Positions 11,198 to 34,728 of a DNA stretch of 64,000 nucleotides are shown piece by piece. Every line of letters starts with the position of its first letter. Position 1 is the stretch's first letter. This DNA comes from Cryptococcus deneoformans JEC21 (Eukaryota; Basidiomycota; Tremellomycetes; Tremellales; Cryptococcaceae). The notes beneath the pieces were generated by a model. It saw nothing but the letters and a program-made list of their open reading frames with translations. It was not told the DNA's origin and ran no database searches. Position numbers and translations under genes: made by a program. The stretch is from contig NC_006694.1 in assembly GCF_000091045.1 (NCBI RefSeq), positions 292,501 to 356,500 of the forward strand, given 5' to 3'.

Positions 11198-11342
11198 CTC
11201 TGATCCGGGAGCTGCTGTTCGCCGGGGGATATGTGAGCAGAGCGACGCTCGGACCACTGCTGAGAGCAGCTGTTGGTATAATTTGTCCACGCCGCTGCCC
11301 GCCACGCAGCCCGCTTATGCGCCCCGCCCCCCGTTCCCCGCT

Positions 11343-14300
11343 ATGAGCTCCCCCGGGCCACAGACCCGCCTCCCGCCCCCGCCGCAAGCCCCCCGCGGCT
11401 ACCCAGACAGCGCCCTCCAGCCCGCCGCGCAGATCCCCCACACCCACCCACAGCCCGCAAACGCGCCCCCGCCCGGCGACCAGCACGGGCCCCCGAGCTC
11501 CAGCGCCGTGGCGTCCATGAGCTCGTCGCCGCGCGGCCGGAGAGCGCCCGCCCCCGCCGCGCTCGACCTTGGCCCACGCACAGACGGGAGCAGGTACGGC
11601 GCTGTCGGGCTCGGCCTCGGCGCAGGCCACGAAGCTGACGGCCGACGGGTGTTCACCGAGCCTGTGAGTTTTCCCGCCGTCGCCATCGCTGACGTCGCAG
11701 TCGCAGCGCATGTCCAGGCCGCTGCCGCATCCGCCAGGCCACGAAGCGTCTTCCAGCGGCCCGCACTTGCCGCGCGACGCCAGCCGCAACTCGTGAGTTC
11801 CTGCCACACGGCACAGCGCTGACGGCCAGCATCCATGCCTATCCCACCTCTCCGCTTGCGTCCGCCCCGTACTCTGCCCAGCTGCCCGGCTCCGCCCAGC
11901 CCCACCCTTCGAGCATCGACCGCCGCACCTTGGTGGGCGTCGGCGAGCTTTCCACTCCGCGATGGCCTGGTTCCGGCGTCCACAATCGTGCTCCCAGTAT
12001 GCCGCATAATATGGGCAGCCCCTCGCGTCTACCGCCCCGGCCGCAGACGCCCACAACGGTCCAGCAAGGGGACCATTCGACGGTACGTCCGAGGCCTACC
12101 TCGGCGACACAGTCGCCTCCCCGTCCGCGCGACACAAGATCGCCAGCCACACAGCGTGAGACTCTTACAGCACCAAACACTGCCGCCCACGATGGATCAC
12201 TCTATTCGCTCGCTTCCCTGGCGCAATTCAACTTTGACTCGTCAATGGAAGCATCACTAGCCGCCTCTCTTGCGACATTGACGTCTCCAAAGATGGACTC
12301 GCCAAAGATGAGCTCGTCGGACTCGTCAAAGATGGACTCGCCAAAGATGGACTCGCCAAAGAGCCCAGTCTTACCCCGACTAGAATCCATACTCCCTCCT
12401 TCGCCGGGGAGTGCTCGTTCGCGGATATACGCTCGTCGTCAGGAACGAGCCAATGCAGCAGCCAGCATTTCTCAACTTCCGGGTCCTTCTCAATCTCTCC
12501 AGCCACCTCAAACACTTCAACCACTCAAGCCACCTCCACCCCCAGGCTTTGCCGATTCCCAGACATTTTCACAGCGCGCGAGTCGTGATAGCAGAAAAAC
12601 CCCTCCAAACCCCTCGCGCCACAACCCTTCCCACGACATCCTCAAGCAATTCGCCGTCAAGGACTTTTCGCACCTTCCACCTAGTCCATCATCTGCCTCA
12701 ATCAATCAGTTCCTCCGCGCAAGTGGCTCCACCCAAAATATCTCTTCCGGCACTCCTCCCGGCAGCGCGTCCGCCTCAAACGCCTACTTTCCATCCAAAG
12801 GCGTTCAGCGTGAAGACTCTCAAAAATCGCAAAAGTCCCAAAAACAGCAACGGACAACGCCAAAACCGAAAGAGCTGGATCCGAATGTCGACGAGGCGCT
12901 GAGGAAACTCGATGGGCTTACCGGCACCCCCGGAAAGAACAAGGCAAAGGGGAAATCATCAGGCGGTCCCTCTGCTGCCAGTTCACGCCCTGGTACCCCT
13001 GTTGCCGAAAGCAAGAGCAGGTCTGAAGGCAAGATCCCTTCTAAACCAAGTATTGGCTCCTTCAAGGACGCTACGGGTTCCCCACTCAGTAACTGGATTG
13101 ACTTGACTGAAGATCTCCCCGCCATTCCTATTCCACGCGCACGTATCCCGCCCAATCGCGAGTCCTCTTCCTCTGCGAGCGTAACCGGTACGCCCAATTC
13201 GCACGACTCACAGTCCTTGCCCACTACAGCGACGACCATGTCTTCCGCCGATTTGGCGAGCAGCAGCAACAAGCCGCGACGGGCCAGTGGAGGGAGTGAT
13301 ACGTTTGCAGCACAGGCCGGAGTCCATGTAGACCAGCCCGAAGAGACGGAGAAGAGTGTTCCGCCGGTACCCCCGCTTCCCCAGGTGTACGTCAACAAGA
13401 AGCAGAGCATGCCCGCACAGTCTAGCGCCATGCGACCGCCCAGCTACGTGCCCATGCGTGAACCTTCACCCGAGCCGCCTGCTGTATCTTCACCTTTTGA
13501 ACCCGGATCACCATCGACTACCGCACCCGTGCCCGTGCCCGCCCAACCAAAGATGCACAAAAAGTGGTCCTTCTCCTCGGCGCTCAACCTCAAATCGGCG
13601 GCATCGTCTGCATCCTCGGTGGACGAGATGAGAATGACGACACCGCAAAGTCCCCAGACGCCATGGTCTGAAATCCATCGCGCCGAACTCTTCTCCCCGA
13701 GCTCTAGTGTTCACGGCAAAGAGTCGGCAGGTGGTGATTCCGGTCCGCAGGGTGCAACACCTCTCGCACCGCCTTCATCAAAGGCTTCCAACGTCAACAA
13801 ACGCCTCACGCCTTCTTCGATCCCCTTCTTCCGCCGATCCTCATCCTCTTCATTCCAAAGCAAGGCTAGTCAATCGGTAGCGCCTCTGCCCGTGCCGTTG
13901 CCCGAGACGCCCAAACAGACTGAGAAGACGGCCGCCGTCCCAAGCTCCCAGTCGCGCAAGTCGGTGCTGGGGATGCATTTCCCGTCCATGCTTAGAGGAA
14001 GCTCGTCAAAACGCGGTCTGGCGCAGCAAACGAGTCAATCCCAAGTTTCTGCAAAGGGAAAGGAAGAGGTCAAGCCTACAAGTGCGCCGAGCGCGAGCGC
14101 GACGTCGGGGTGGACTGGCCGGAAACGTGGAAAGGTGAGGGTTTGCGTTTTTACTTTTTCTTAGTGAGATGGAAAATAACGGATGGTGATGGCTGACCGA
14201 GTTGCAGACACTCTCCATATCTGGAGATCTTCCAAACCCATTCCCAGGCCTCAAGCACCAGTCTTCAGCGGACAGCTCCTTTGGAACCCGTGGTTCAGCG

Positions 14301-16946
14301 GTTTCAAGCAATAGCGATGCGACGACCATCAGCGGCAGCAACACATTTGACCGTTTGCCTGCGATAATGGGCTCGCCTGCTCGACCTCCGGAAGGTGCGA
14401 GGTACTCCAACTCTCCGAGAAACTTGCCTTCCACCACGCCTACCAAGATTCCTCGGATGACCCAACGCCCGGCTCCATCGCCGGCGACTGTGACCGCCCA
14501 CAGCGGGATGCCGCCTCCCCCATTCCCTACGACCAGGAAAATCAGCAACACCGTATCGGGCGCAGGCGAGCAACAGCAGCGCGGCGGTCCTCCTGTATCA
14601 GAGTTTGGCATGGTCGACGGTATACCACATATGCCAACGACGCCTCGCCTGACTACTTCAGGTGCTCACCGAGCTCATTTGCTTGCTCCCATGTCGGCCC
14701 GACAAGAGACGCGTCGCGTGAACAATCGGCCTTTTGATCCGCCCCCACGCAGCAAAGAAGCGTACACCGGCGCCGTCCCGCCTTCGAGAAGGCACCTCCC
14801 TCAACCACCGCCCGCATCGACTGTCACCAGCATGACGCTTTCCGCCAGCGCCAAGCGCGCAAGCCGAGAGTTCAAGAACAAGCGGCGGGAATCCAAGGAC
14901 GGACAGGACGGGTCCTCCTCTGGGAAAAACTCGCCTGTCAAGCCATCAAAATCTATGCACTCAAGCATGGCTGTGCCGAGCTCTTCCCGCCTGCCTTCTT
15001 CCTATTCCGCTGGTACTCCCGGTTCGAATTACCGCAAGCTGTCTTTGGCCGACTCGTCGCCCTCGATGAGTCCCGCGGACGATGATGAAGCTAGTGGAGA
15101 TGCGGAGATGGAGGCTTATATCAAGAGGCGACGAGAGCGCGCAGCGGCGAATAAGAAGGATGACCTGTCGGATGTGACCGAGTTCCCGAGGGATATCACC
15201 CCTGTTGAGCCCCTCTCTCAGCGCGCGTTCATCACCAGGAACCTTGCAAAGATGTCTGACGCAGAAAGGAAGGAGGTGCTCGATTTCGACTATATCTATT
15301 ACAGTCCCACCCCAGGTACGATCCGTCGGCCGTCTCAGCCGGGAGGAGCCATGTTCAATCACGGATATGATGATGAGCGAGGTGATTATCTCGTGGTGGA
15401 GGGTGATCATCTTTGTTATAGGTACGAAGTGGTAGGTATTCTAGGTAAAGGATCGTTTGGGCAGGTCGTCCAATGTCGGGACCATAAAACGGGCAAGTCG
15501 GTAGCAGTTAAAATCATTAGGAACAAGAAACGGTTCCATACTCAAGCGCTGGTGGAAGTCAAGATCTTGCAGCAGTTGATTGAATGGGTGAGTTTTTATC
15601 GGAAGACGCGATGTGCAAGATATATATATACTGACAAGGCTCTGCAGGACCCCGAAGACAAACATTTCATGGTCCGTATGACTGATAGCTTTTCTTTCCG
15701 CAACCATCTCTGTATCGTCACAGAGCTCTTGAGCATCAATCTTTACGAGCTTATCAAAGCAAACCACTTTGCCGGCTTTTCGACAGTGCTCATCAGGAGG
15801 TTTACCACCCAGATGCTGGGTTCCTTGCAGTTGATGAGATCACACAGGATCGTTCACTGTGACTTGAAGCCCGAAAATATCCTGCTCTGTCACCCCTCGA
15901 AGAGCGCGATCAAGGTGATTGATTTTGGAAGCAGTTGCTTGGAGACAGAGAAGGGTGAGTTTGGGTCATGTCTTTTCAGTGGCAGGATGCTAATGCTTGT
16001 TGTACAAGTTTACACTTATATACAATCCCGCTTCTATCGAAGTCCAGAAGTTATTCTCGGCATGAACTACGCCATGGCGATTGACATGTGGTCTCTAGGG
16101 TGAGCGCCCCACACTGTCGATTGCAGGTCATCGAAAAGCGGCTGCTGACCTTGATTGACATTTCCAGCTGCATTCTTGCCGAGCTCTATACAGGTGTTCC
16201 CATTTTCCCCGGGGAAAACGAACACGAGCAGCTGGCCTGTATCATGGAAGTCCTCGGTGTGCCCGATCGCTATTTGATTGAAAAGGCATCACGACGTAAA
16301 AACTTTTTCGGTGAGCTTATTTATCCCCGTTGCAACTCAATAGAGCTATGCTGACCAATGCGCAGACGCTACCGGTGCACCTCGTCCTTTCGTCAATGCC
16401 AAGGGTCGACGACGACGTCCTGGATCCAAGACCCTAGCCGGCGTCCTCAAATGCGATGACGAGCTTTTCGTCGATTTCATTGCCCGCTGTCTCACTTGGG
16501 ATCCCGATAAGCGCCTCAAACCTCAACCCGCTATGCGTCATCCTTGGATCCTGGCAGGGCGAAGGCGTTACGCGCCAACACCTAGCCGCGACGAAAAACG
16601 TGCCACTACTACTGAGCGATCTTCGCGATTGTTCGGGACCTCACATACGTCGACAAGAATCAGTTCGAAGAATCTCTCAGAATTATCAACTTCTAGCATG
16701 AAAGACAAGGATAAATCTAAACTCCTCATTTCCTCGCCGGTGCCTTTGGCGCCTGCAAAGCACCCATATCACGCCTCGACCGCTTCGACATCAAGGATTG
16801 GCCAAGCCATGAGCTCTTCAAGGCTTGCTCATCAAACTTCTGCCAGAAGTGGCTCTCTCACTGTAAGTCGCGAGGGTGGCAAGTGCGTTGAAAGTTTGTA
16901 TTGGTGCTCATGTTCTCTGCAGACCTCAAAACTCAGCATTGGCTAA
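11343..16946 (+). CDS. DYRK-family dual-specificity kinase, Pom1-like
   Basis: Nine exons (11343-11663, 11701-11792, 11830-14134, 14208-15587, 15648-15954, 16009-16099, 16168-16310, 16366-16862, 16923-16946) give 1719 residues. The first two thirds are Ser/Pro-rich and disordered. Then come the DYRK-specific segments: an accessory stretch [28 protein letters not shown] (DH box), the glycine loop [12 protein letters not shown], lysine in [25 protein letters not shown], and the activation loop [17 protein letters not shown] with the autophosphorylated Y-x-Y. This is the class-2 DYRK layout of fission yeast Pom1, a cell-polarity and size-control kinase. Exons 1-2 are extremely GC-rich and separated by 37-base introns; the start is the first ATG of the frame. 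Three introns (15588-15647, 15955-16008, 16863-16922) are stop-free multiples of three. Confidence 0.9.
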
Positions 16947-17170
16947 TTCACGAACTTTTCTGCATCTTTTTTATATATATCTACCTTTTCTAATCCGTAT
17001 CCGATACTTTACGACCTTCTAACTGTATATTGACATGACAACGGAAGATTTAGTAGCATAAAACTCCTCGCTGTATATACAGAAGTTACGAGCATGCCGC
17101 CAGTAGATGAACGCAGGCTTTAGATCGGGCTTCATTGTACAATTGTTTCATTTATGCACAGTCTATGCTT

Positions 17171-19362
17171 CTATAATCTATCACGCATCAAAGTCAATAA
17201 AGCCTCGGCATTTTCTCGACCCTCTTTCAGCAGATCCTTGTTTGCGACCATCTGTTCAAGGCGTGTCTTGCCTGTCCCACCTTCTCTCTCAGCGGTCAGT
17301 TCCTCCATGACTACAGGTGAAGACATTAGCAGCGTCTGCATGAAGTCCCAAGGCCACGTACCTAATGCGTTTGCTGAACTGAACATGGACAAGAAAGCCA
17401 GTCCCAGAACCGCTTCATTCTCCAACAAGGGGTATTGGGACGCATTTAACATCATATCCACCAATAGCTTGACTATACGTTCATCGCAGAGGGCATTTAC
17501 GCCTTGAGAATCCATACCCTTCGGAAGGTTGCGGGCGGCATTGACAAATACGCGCGTGCCCTCAAATTTGATCGCTTGGTCGTTTGTACGTTTGCACAGG
17601 GAAATCAAGTCATCTTTATAGGAGGCCATAATGTAAGATGCGATGTCAGCTGAGCCCAGTAGGTGTCAGCACACTGAATTTTTCCGGCGTGAAATGACGG
17701 ACATTGATTTCTACACAGGTTCTTGAATATGCCTACCACGCCCCCTTGTACTGATCCTAACATGTCTCTGTTCTCAGACCAGACGCCCATACCTATCAAG
17801 TCATCTATAACTCCCGCTTCGTAAAGAACATTCTTATTCTGGTCGGGGATGGAAAGGTTCCTTAGAAGGCCAACAACAGCATGTTGTGTTGTTGCCGGAA
17901 CGTCTGGTTTCAGTAACGATTTAATTCGGGGAAGCAAGGTGGTCTCGCCATCAAGATACTCGATAGCGTCGGTATCTATGAAGAGTCAGCTGATCAAAAG
18001 TGTTCGGCAAACTGCGATGACGAACCTCCAGTGATGCTATTGCCATAGCTGAGCAGTGCACACTCCACCAGATCTCTTCTATTTGACACATCACTGTCAA
18101 GCCAGCTGCGCATACGAGTCCAGAAGAATCCCAAGGGAAGAGTACTGGATGCTGATTCGCTGCTAAATGAAACAATTCCGTTGACAAGGCAAGCTTTTGC
18201 CTCTCCGAACAATTTTCTTGCATCAAAATCCTCCTCCTGAGAAGCACTTTCACCATCATCGCGTTGTTCAGTGGTAGCGTTTGTCCAGCTTAGAGGCAGA
18301 TTGGCGAATTCCACAAAATCAAGGACGAGCTCGAGAGGATGCTTGGCCGCTTTGGGCAACCTGTCGTCGTCTTCTATAAGTTGCTTCAATATATCTGAAT
18401 GGTCTGAAAGAATATTTTCTATGACTTGGCAAGAGGAAAGGAGAATATTCAAGGGGGGTTCTGGTCCACTCTCTATCACAAAATCCGATAATGAACCGGG
18501 AGGAGTCCAGTACGGAAAATGTTTGAAAAGATCGAGGAGGGGTAATTGGTCTGACATCTTGCAGTCTTTGTCACCATCTGATGAGAGTTAGAAGACGCCT
18601 GGAATAATTTTTCATCACCCACTATCGTTGATCACTACACTTAATATTGACCAGAGCCATTGTGCAATAGTAAGGTCCACAGTGCCCACGGCGTTTGATT
18701 TGTGAACTTGTTGAAGATGATCAACAGCGAGGCGGCACAAACACCGGAGGTGGTTTTCTTGCTGGAAAACGGAGATGCAAAGACCTACCCTTCAGTTTGA
18801 CTGTTTAATAGATTGGTTGCTTACTATTTCCTTGTACAACCAAATTGTACAAACTGGCTACTAGGGCTTGATCGCTGGGATGGGACGAATTACGGTCCAG
18901 GACAGAGGGAGAAAGAACGTGGCCGATGAAGCCAGCCTTCGCTAGGAGCTCTCTGTTGAAATCTTCCAGACGTAAGATAGGCTATGTAACCCTCTGTAAT
19001 AATGTATACAACGCACCATTCTCAACTGCCAGATTCGCGGCCACTCGACCAACCTGCTTGACCACTTCTTCCAAATCAACAGTAATTGCTTGTTGCAATA
19101 ATTCGGTAAGTGTATCTGGTAGTCCCAAAGATCCAATAGGAGTCCTCAGAGACTCTGCAGATATGAATTACTATCTTGTCTGCTTCGGACAGCAAGGTGA
19201 GCACATACCGTCGCGCAAGGCTACGGCCAGGCCGTTTAAGATGTCGATGATTTCGGTTTCGGAGGTGGATTGACGTGGATGCTGCAGACGACTGCATAAG
19301 GCTGTGAGGCGTTCAACTGTGTCCTGCCAGTAGGTCAGGTCAGGATGCTGGGTGCGAGACAT
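17171..19362 (-). CDS. SmgGDS / RAP1GDS1-like armadillo-repeat protein
   Basis: Eight exons (19362-19209, 19154-19017, 18950-18825, 18784-18623, 18577-18026, 17975-17703, 17649-17362, 17310-17171) give 610 residues; human RAP1GDS1 is 607. The product is helical throughout with armadillo-type repeats. The best match is QHAVVGLLRNLSIPDQNKNVLYEAG, split here as QHAVVGLLRNLSIP and NVLYEAGVIDDL, followed by FVNAARNL and LLENEAVLGLAFL, the C-terminal repeats of SmgGDS. That family chaperones and exchanges nucleotide on small GTPases with polybasic tails (Rho, Rap) in the cytosol. Start 19362 is 229 bases from the start of the HECT gene on the other strand, so the two share one short promoter. Convergent with the DYRK gene (225 bases between stops). 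Exon 4's end is the least certain boundary; phase consistency favours a GTGGGT donor. Confidence 0.82.
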
Positions 19363-19590
19363 GCTGCAGTGGATAGTGGCAGGTATCTTGCTGGACATTT
19401 CGTAATAACAGTACCAGTACTTCGTTGTGTTGGGCAGGTGATACGTTATTTTTCCCACGGTTGTGCAGAAGCTCTCGCTCGCTTGCTTGTTCCTCCACCG
19501 AGCCGCCGCCTCACGCTCACCACTCCCACATCCTCAAATCTTCCATCCCACTTTCCAACTTCAATCGGATGCTCAAGACCTACCATAGCA

Positions 19591-31326
<11,736 letters not shown>

Positions 31327-32109
31327 TGCTTTATCTCTATATTCTTTCAGACTCTTGGTAGAGGCTCTCTCGTATGACTCCATACATTCTTTTTCCTTTC
31401 TGTACTTATAGATGGCATTTTGTTTAAAAACATAGCCCGTTTCAAACATGCATCCATAATCAAGCTTCGAAAGTGATGGAGATCTACTGTGCCCCCTACT
31501 ACTTCCATAATGCAATCTTTTCAAGTGATATTCATCCTTCCATGGGAAATAGACCTGGTACCTACTGTCAGGCCATCGCCTTTCGCAATCAAAGCGAGTG
31601 AGGCAGACGGAGAGTCGCAAAGCCTCGAGACGGACGTCCAGGAGCGAAAGTTCCATTTGATTTTACAGACATTTACAGGCCTTTCTTTCACGTCATCATT
31701 TCTGCAGCCACAGCCGTCGTCCCGACGAATGATCAATCCTCTCCGATTTTTCTCATGAGCGATGCTACGTGGCCTGGCAACGATCATCCTCAAACTCTCT
31801 CAAATAAGACGGGTGGGTAGATGGCGAAAAATATGAAATCCGCGGTTTTAGGGGCTGACCGGTCCCTCAAGGAGCTCGCAATCCTAGGTACCATTTGTTT
31901 GGGGCATGCGTCCGATAATAACGAGAATTCTGTTTCAACTATGTGAGTGTCTTGCCTTTATATCATGAGAACGTACATGTGAATGATGGGCAAGAAGGCT
32001 AATTAGCTTAATAGTATCTATTTTCAGCCTCATGAATTCATCTGGAAACGAACTGATGAATACTCCTCAATTAACCCCGAAGCTTCCCTCTCACCCATGT
32101 TCATCTCCC
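31327..32109. other. Intergenic transition, no gene recognised
   Basis: After the HECT stop there is 3' flanking sequence, then about 0.7 kb where every frame is short and unlike known proteins on both strands. No tRNA cloverleaf or other RNA gene was noticed. It is the boundary between the gene-dense arm and the mobile-element block. Confidence 0.5.
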
Positions 32110-33880
32110 GAGCTAGCTCTCTGATGGCCTCATACATTGGTTTTCTCCGATTGAACATCTTTTTTTTTGGCCTCGTTCTTTTTCAACTCGTTTCGCTGAC
32201 TCATTTCCCTGATGGATAATCGACCATTCCTTCCAACGACGTACTCATCCCATAACTCTAGTACATCTCCTACTTCGCTCCATCTTGTAGACCAATGCCT
32301 CGAGTTGAACTAGGTCACCAGAGCCGCTGGCGGAGTTGGGCTGAGAAGCGACGGAGTTGGAAGAAGTGGATGGGTTAGATCCCGCATGGTGTTGACCTTC
32401 AAGTACACTGGTCGTTTGGCTCTCTTGGGCGTTGACTGACATATCGTCAGCTAACATTCACACCATCCATGACCATCTGTGAAAACATGCTCACCATTAG
32501 ATCGAGATGAAATGCTGCCGCTGTGTTGGCGGCGAGCCATTGCATGGAATGCATCTCCAATACCATTCAGCAGTTTGCATCATATTTCTCAGCATGCCGC
32601 TCTTCTTGTATGAGTTGCGAATTGTTGGCAACGGATGCAGCTAGTCCTGTTAACGTGGTCTCAATGTTATACGTGGCCTTAAACAAGGCAGTGAAGTTGG
32701 TAGAGAGATAATCGGAAAGTTCAGGGATAAGTTACCTTGCATCCTCGTTCATGCGTGCTTCCGCGCTTTGCGCTTCGGCTAGCGCCCCTTGATTCAAAGG
32801 CAAAGAAAGTGGGTGTGGAGACGACAGGGTGTTTCCAGACAAAGAGGTCAGGTTCCAGCTGGCGAATAAAGGGAGCATCTTGGATTAATACTGAGCGAAA
32901 CCAGTCCATGAGTTTGATGAATGCTCGACTACTTTTGTCACCCTGGGAGCGATCGGGGTCGGAGAGGTCAGCCTCACTGCATATTCAGCATCAGTTGATT
33001 GACTTTCCACAGGTAACGGAATATGACTCAATGCAGCATCAATGCATGGGAAGATGTTCTCGATAAGTTCCTGAGGCACTTCCATGTCACGAGGAAGGTA
33101 ATAAGAGCCTTTCTTTTTTGGAAACCCTGCAAGGGATCTCAATGCTTTGAGAGGGAATTTACTGAGGTAGACAGTCTCCATCACCTTTGTACACCATCTT
33201 CCTTGCCTCATGATATCTTCTTCCGGCGCGCCGCCATCTTCAGCAAGCTGGGCTCCCCATTTGCGAGACGTTTTGGGTGGACGTTCTACAGTGATGTTGC
33301 AGTTTTGAAGTGCTTTGCGCACACTCTTGTTCAAAGCGTCATATTTCAGAAATGTAACTGCGTTGGACTGGCGCGACACAAAGAGTGGGATGTGATACCA
33401 ATCCTGGCGATTTTTTAAAGAGGGAAAAGAGACATCTGAGTTAATAAAGGACTCTTCGCCGAAATGGAATCTGAGTAGACCAAATCAGATCATTTGATCA
33501 GCACTTCATAAGGCGGCAGAAACAAAACCGCTCACCGGGCGAACAGATACAGAACAAGGAAAGAGACGGGGCACCCGGTCAGTCACATCCTTGCTCCTCA
33601 ACAGAGTTGGGTACTGGATCTAACCGTCATGTGTCGTCTTTCCTTCCCTTATGCCGAAAACGACACCACGACAAGGTGTGGGTCCCTCATTCTCGAAGAG
33701 TCTGAGGGACATGGACGATAGGGTAATCCTTTGCTGATCATCTGCACGTAAACGTTCATGGATGCCGACGGCTTGCGCAGCGCGATCGCGCAGACCTTCG
33801 ACAATGTCCCGATGCAAATAATGGAGAAACAACAAATTTCTTCACAACCCCAATTTTTAACATTGCCGTCATAGTTCATA
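32110..33880 (-). pseudogene. Crypton-type tyrosine recombinase relic with GCR1-like tail
   Basis: Minus-strand pieces in the right order match the basidiomycete Crypton/Ndc10-like recombinase: ERLRADDQQRITLSSM with GKTTHDG (33835-33620), a LYLFARFHFGEESF block after an intron near 33540-33470, DWYHIPLF, then SRKWGAQLAEDGG, IMRQGRWCTKVMETVYLSKFP and LRSLAGFP (33379-32885). The R-x2-G-R-W and following Tyr (VYLSKFP) are where the catalytic Arg and nucleophilic Tyr lie in this family. MDWFRSVLIQD and, near 32200, ELWDEYVVGRNGRLSI (GCR1_C-like) follow. It is broken: a TAG at 33622-33620 just after GKTTHDG, a frame change before the LYLFARF block, another near 32920, and another before the tail. 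Cryptons move by recombination of a circular form and have no terminal repeats, so element ends cannot be marked. Confidence 0.75.
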
Positions 33881-33885
33881 ACAAT

Positions 33886-34260
33886 TCAGGCTTACCGCCA
33901 GCCAACCTCACAGGACGCTCCACGGCATTTTTGCGAACCTTCCAACCTAGCTTAGCCACCATTGACGGATCAAAAAAGGAGGTACTGGCACCTGTACCGA
34001 GGAGAAAGCGGAGGGCGGGAGGGCCGGCAGTAGAGGTACGTCCGTCAGCGGCGGCAGAGGCTTGAATAACTAGAGGAGGGTGAAAAAAGGGCGTACTGGG
34101 CATCTTCTTTGTCAATGGCAGCATCGAGCCTCAGGTGATCTGGAAGTTGATCGGTGAGATCTTGGATCAGGACTTCATGGTTATCAGCCGGGCGAGTAGA
34201 GCGCGTAGAGGAGCGACGGTTTGGACAGGTTTTGTAGTTGTGACCAACTTGGCGGCAGTT
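33886..34260 (-). pseudogene. Ty3/gypsy gag-pol remnant (zinc knuckle and protease)
   Basis: On the minus strand NCRQVGHNYKTCPN (34260-34215) is the latter part of a CCHC zinc knuckle, and further on FLLGTGASTSFFDPS and KLGWKVRK (34020-33930) match the protease of family A (LLDTGAST, RLGWEVRK). The catalytic Asp of D-T-G is Gly here (codon 33998-33996). The first knuckle cysteine is cut off by the LTR inserted at 34261. RT and everything after it are missing; the Crypton relic begins where the frame ends. Old, dead copy of a relative of family A. Confidence 0.75.
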
Positions 34261-34726
34261 TGTAAGTGCAGAGCCCTCATACGGCAAGCCGATCGGACAA
34301 ATATTTATTCCCGTGTTTTCGTCTTCATTTTCACGATTTTTTTTCAGCACAGGCCTCTCTTTCTCGATCAAATGTTTGTGTCGCATCAACGCCACATTTT
34401 TGTCTGTTCACTATGCATGAGCTATTTTGACTTACGTCTAATAGCTTTTAACTGTATATTTACCAGTAAGGGCAGAGCCCTCACCATCAATTGTTTTCAT
34501 CCATGGTAGGATTTATTCCTATGCATTGGACGACATTGGTAGGTGTAATTTGATGCCGAGGCGCGGCAACGGACTCCGCCGCGATCTCTGGTCCCTCCAT
34601 GGTAATTTATTCCCATGCATTAGGATGGCAATTTGCTGCCGAGGCGCGTCAGCGGACTCCGCCGAGATCTCTGTGCTGGAGGACTTCGACAGGTTTCTGT
34701 TTGGTTCTTTACACACATTACATTAG
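34261..34726 (+). repeat. Decayed family-A LTR, itself interrupted
   Basis: Begins with the family-A LTR start TGTAAGTGCAGAGCCC and, after a 187-base foreign segment, resumes with GCAGAGCCCTCACC, TTTATTCCTATGCATTGG and the GATGCCGAGGCGCGG and CCGCCGAGATCTCTG blocks seen in the intact LTRs at 50991 and 56040. It stops short of the LTR 3' end, at the TIR element starting at 34729. Divergence from the young copies is obvious by eye. It sits inside the gypsy zinc knuckle. Confidence 0.75.
34281..34467 (+). repeat. Dispersed repeat F, copy 1 (inserted in LTR-A relic)
   Basis: A segment of about 187 bases containing TTTTTTCAGCACAGGCCTCT, TTTCTCGATCAAA, a CTATGCATGAGCT block and TTTTAACTGTATATTTACC. 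The same order occurs reversed at 43270-43440 and its first half at 40890-40960. The LTR sequence GCAGAGCCCTCA is found on both sides, as if 12 bases were duplicated on insertion. No coding capacity; class unknown. Confidence 0.6.
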
Positions 34727-34728
34727 TA

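Noticed and set aside
10224..12056. 610-codon minus-strand frame as one protein
   Set aside because: It runs through the shared promoter and the GC-rich start of the DYRK gene; only the part after ATG 11027 is coding, and it splices out at 10405.
34281..34467. Repeat F as a tRNA or 5S-derived RNA gene
   Set aside because: No A/B box pair, cloverleaf or 5S core could be recognised.
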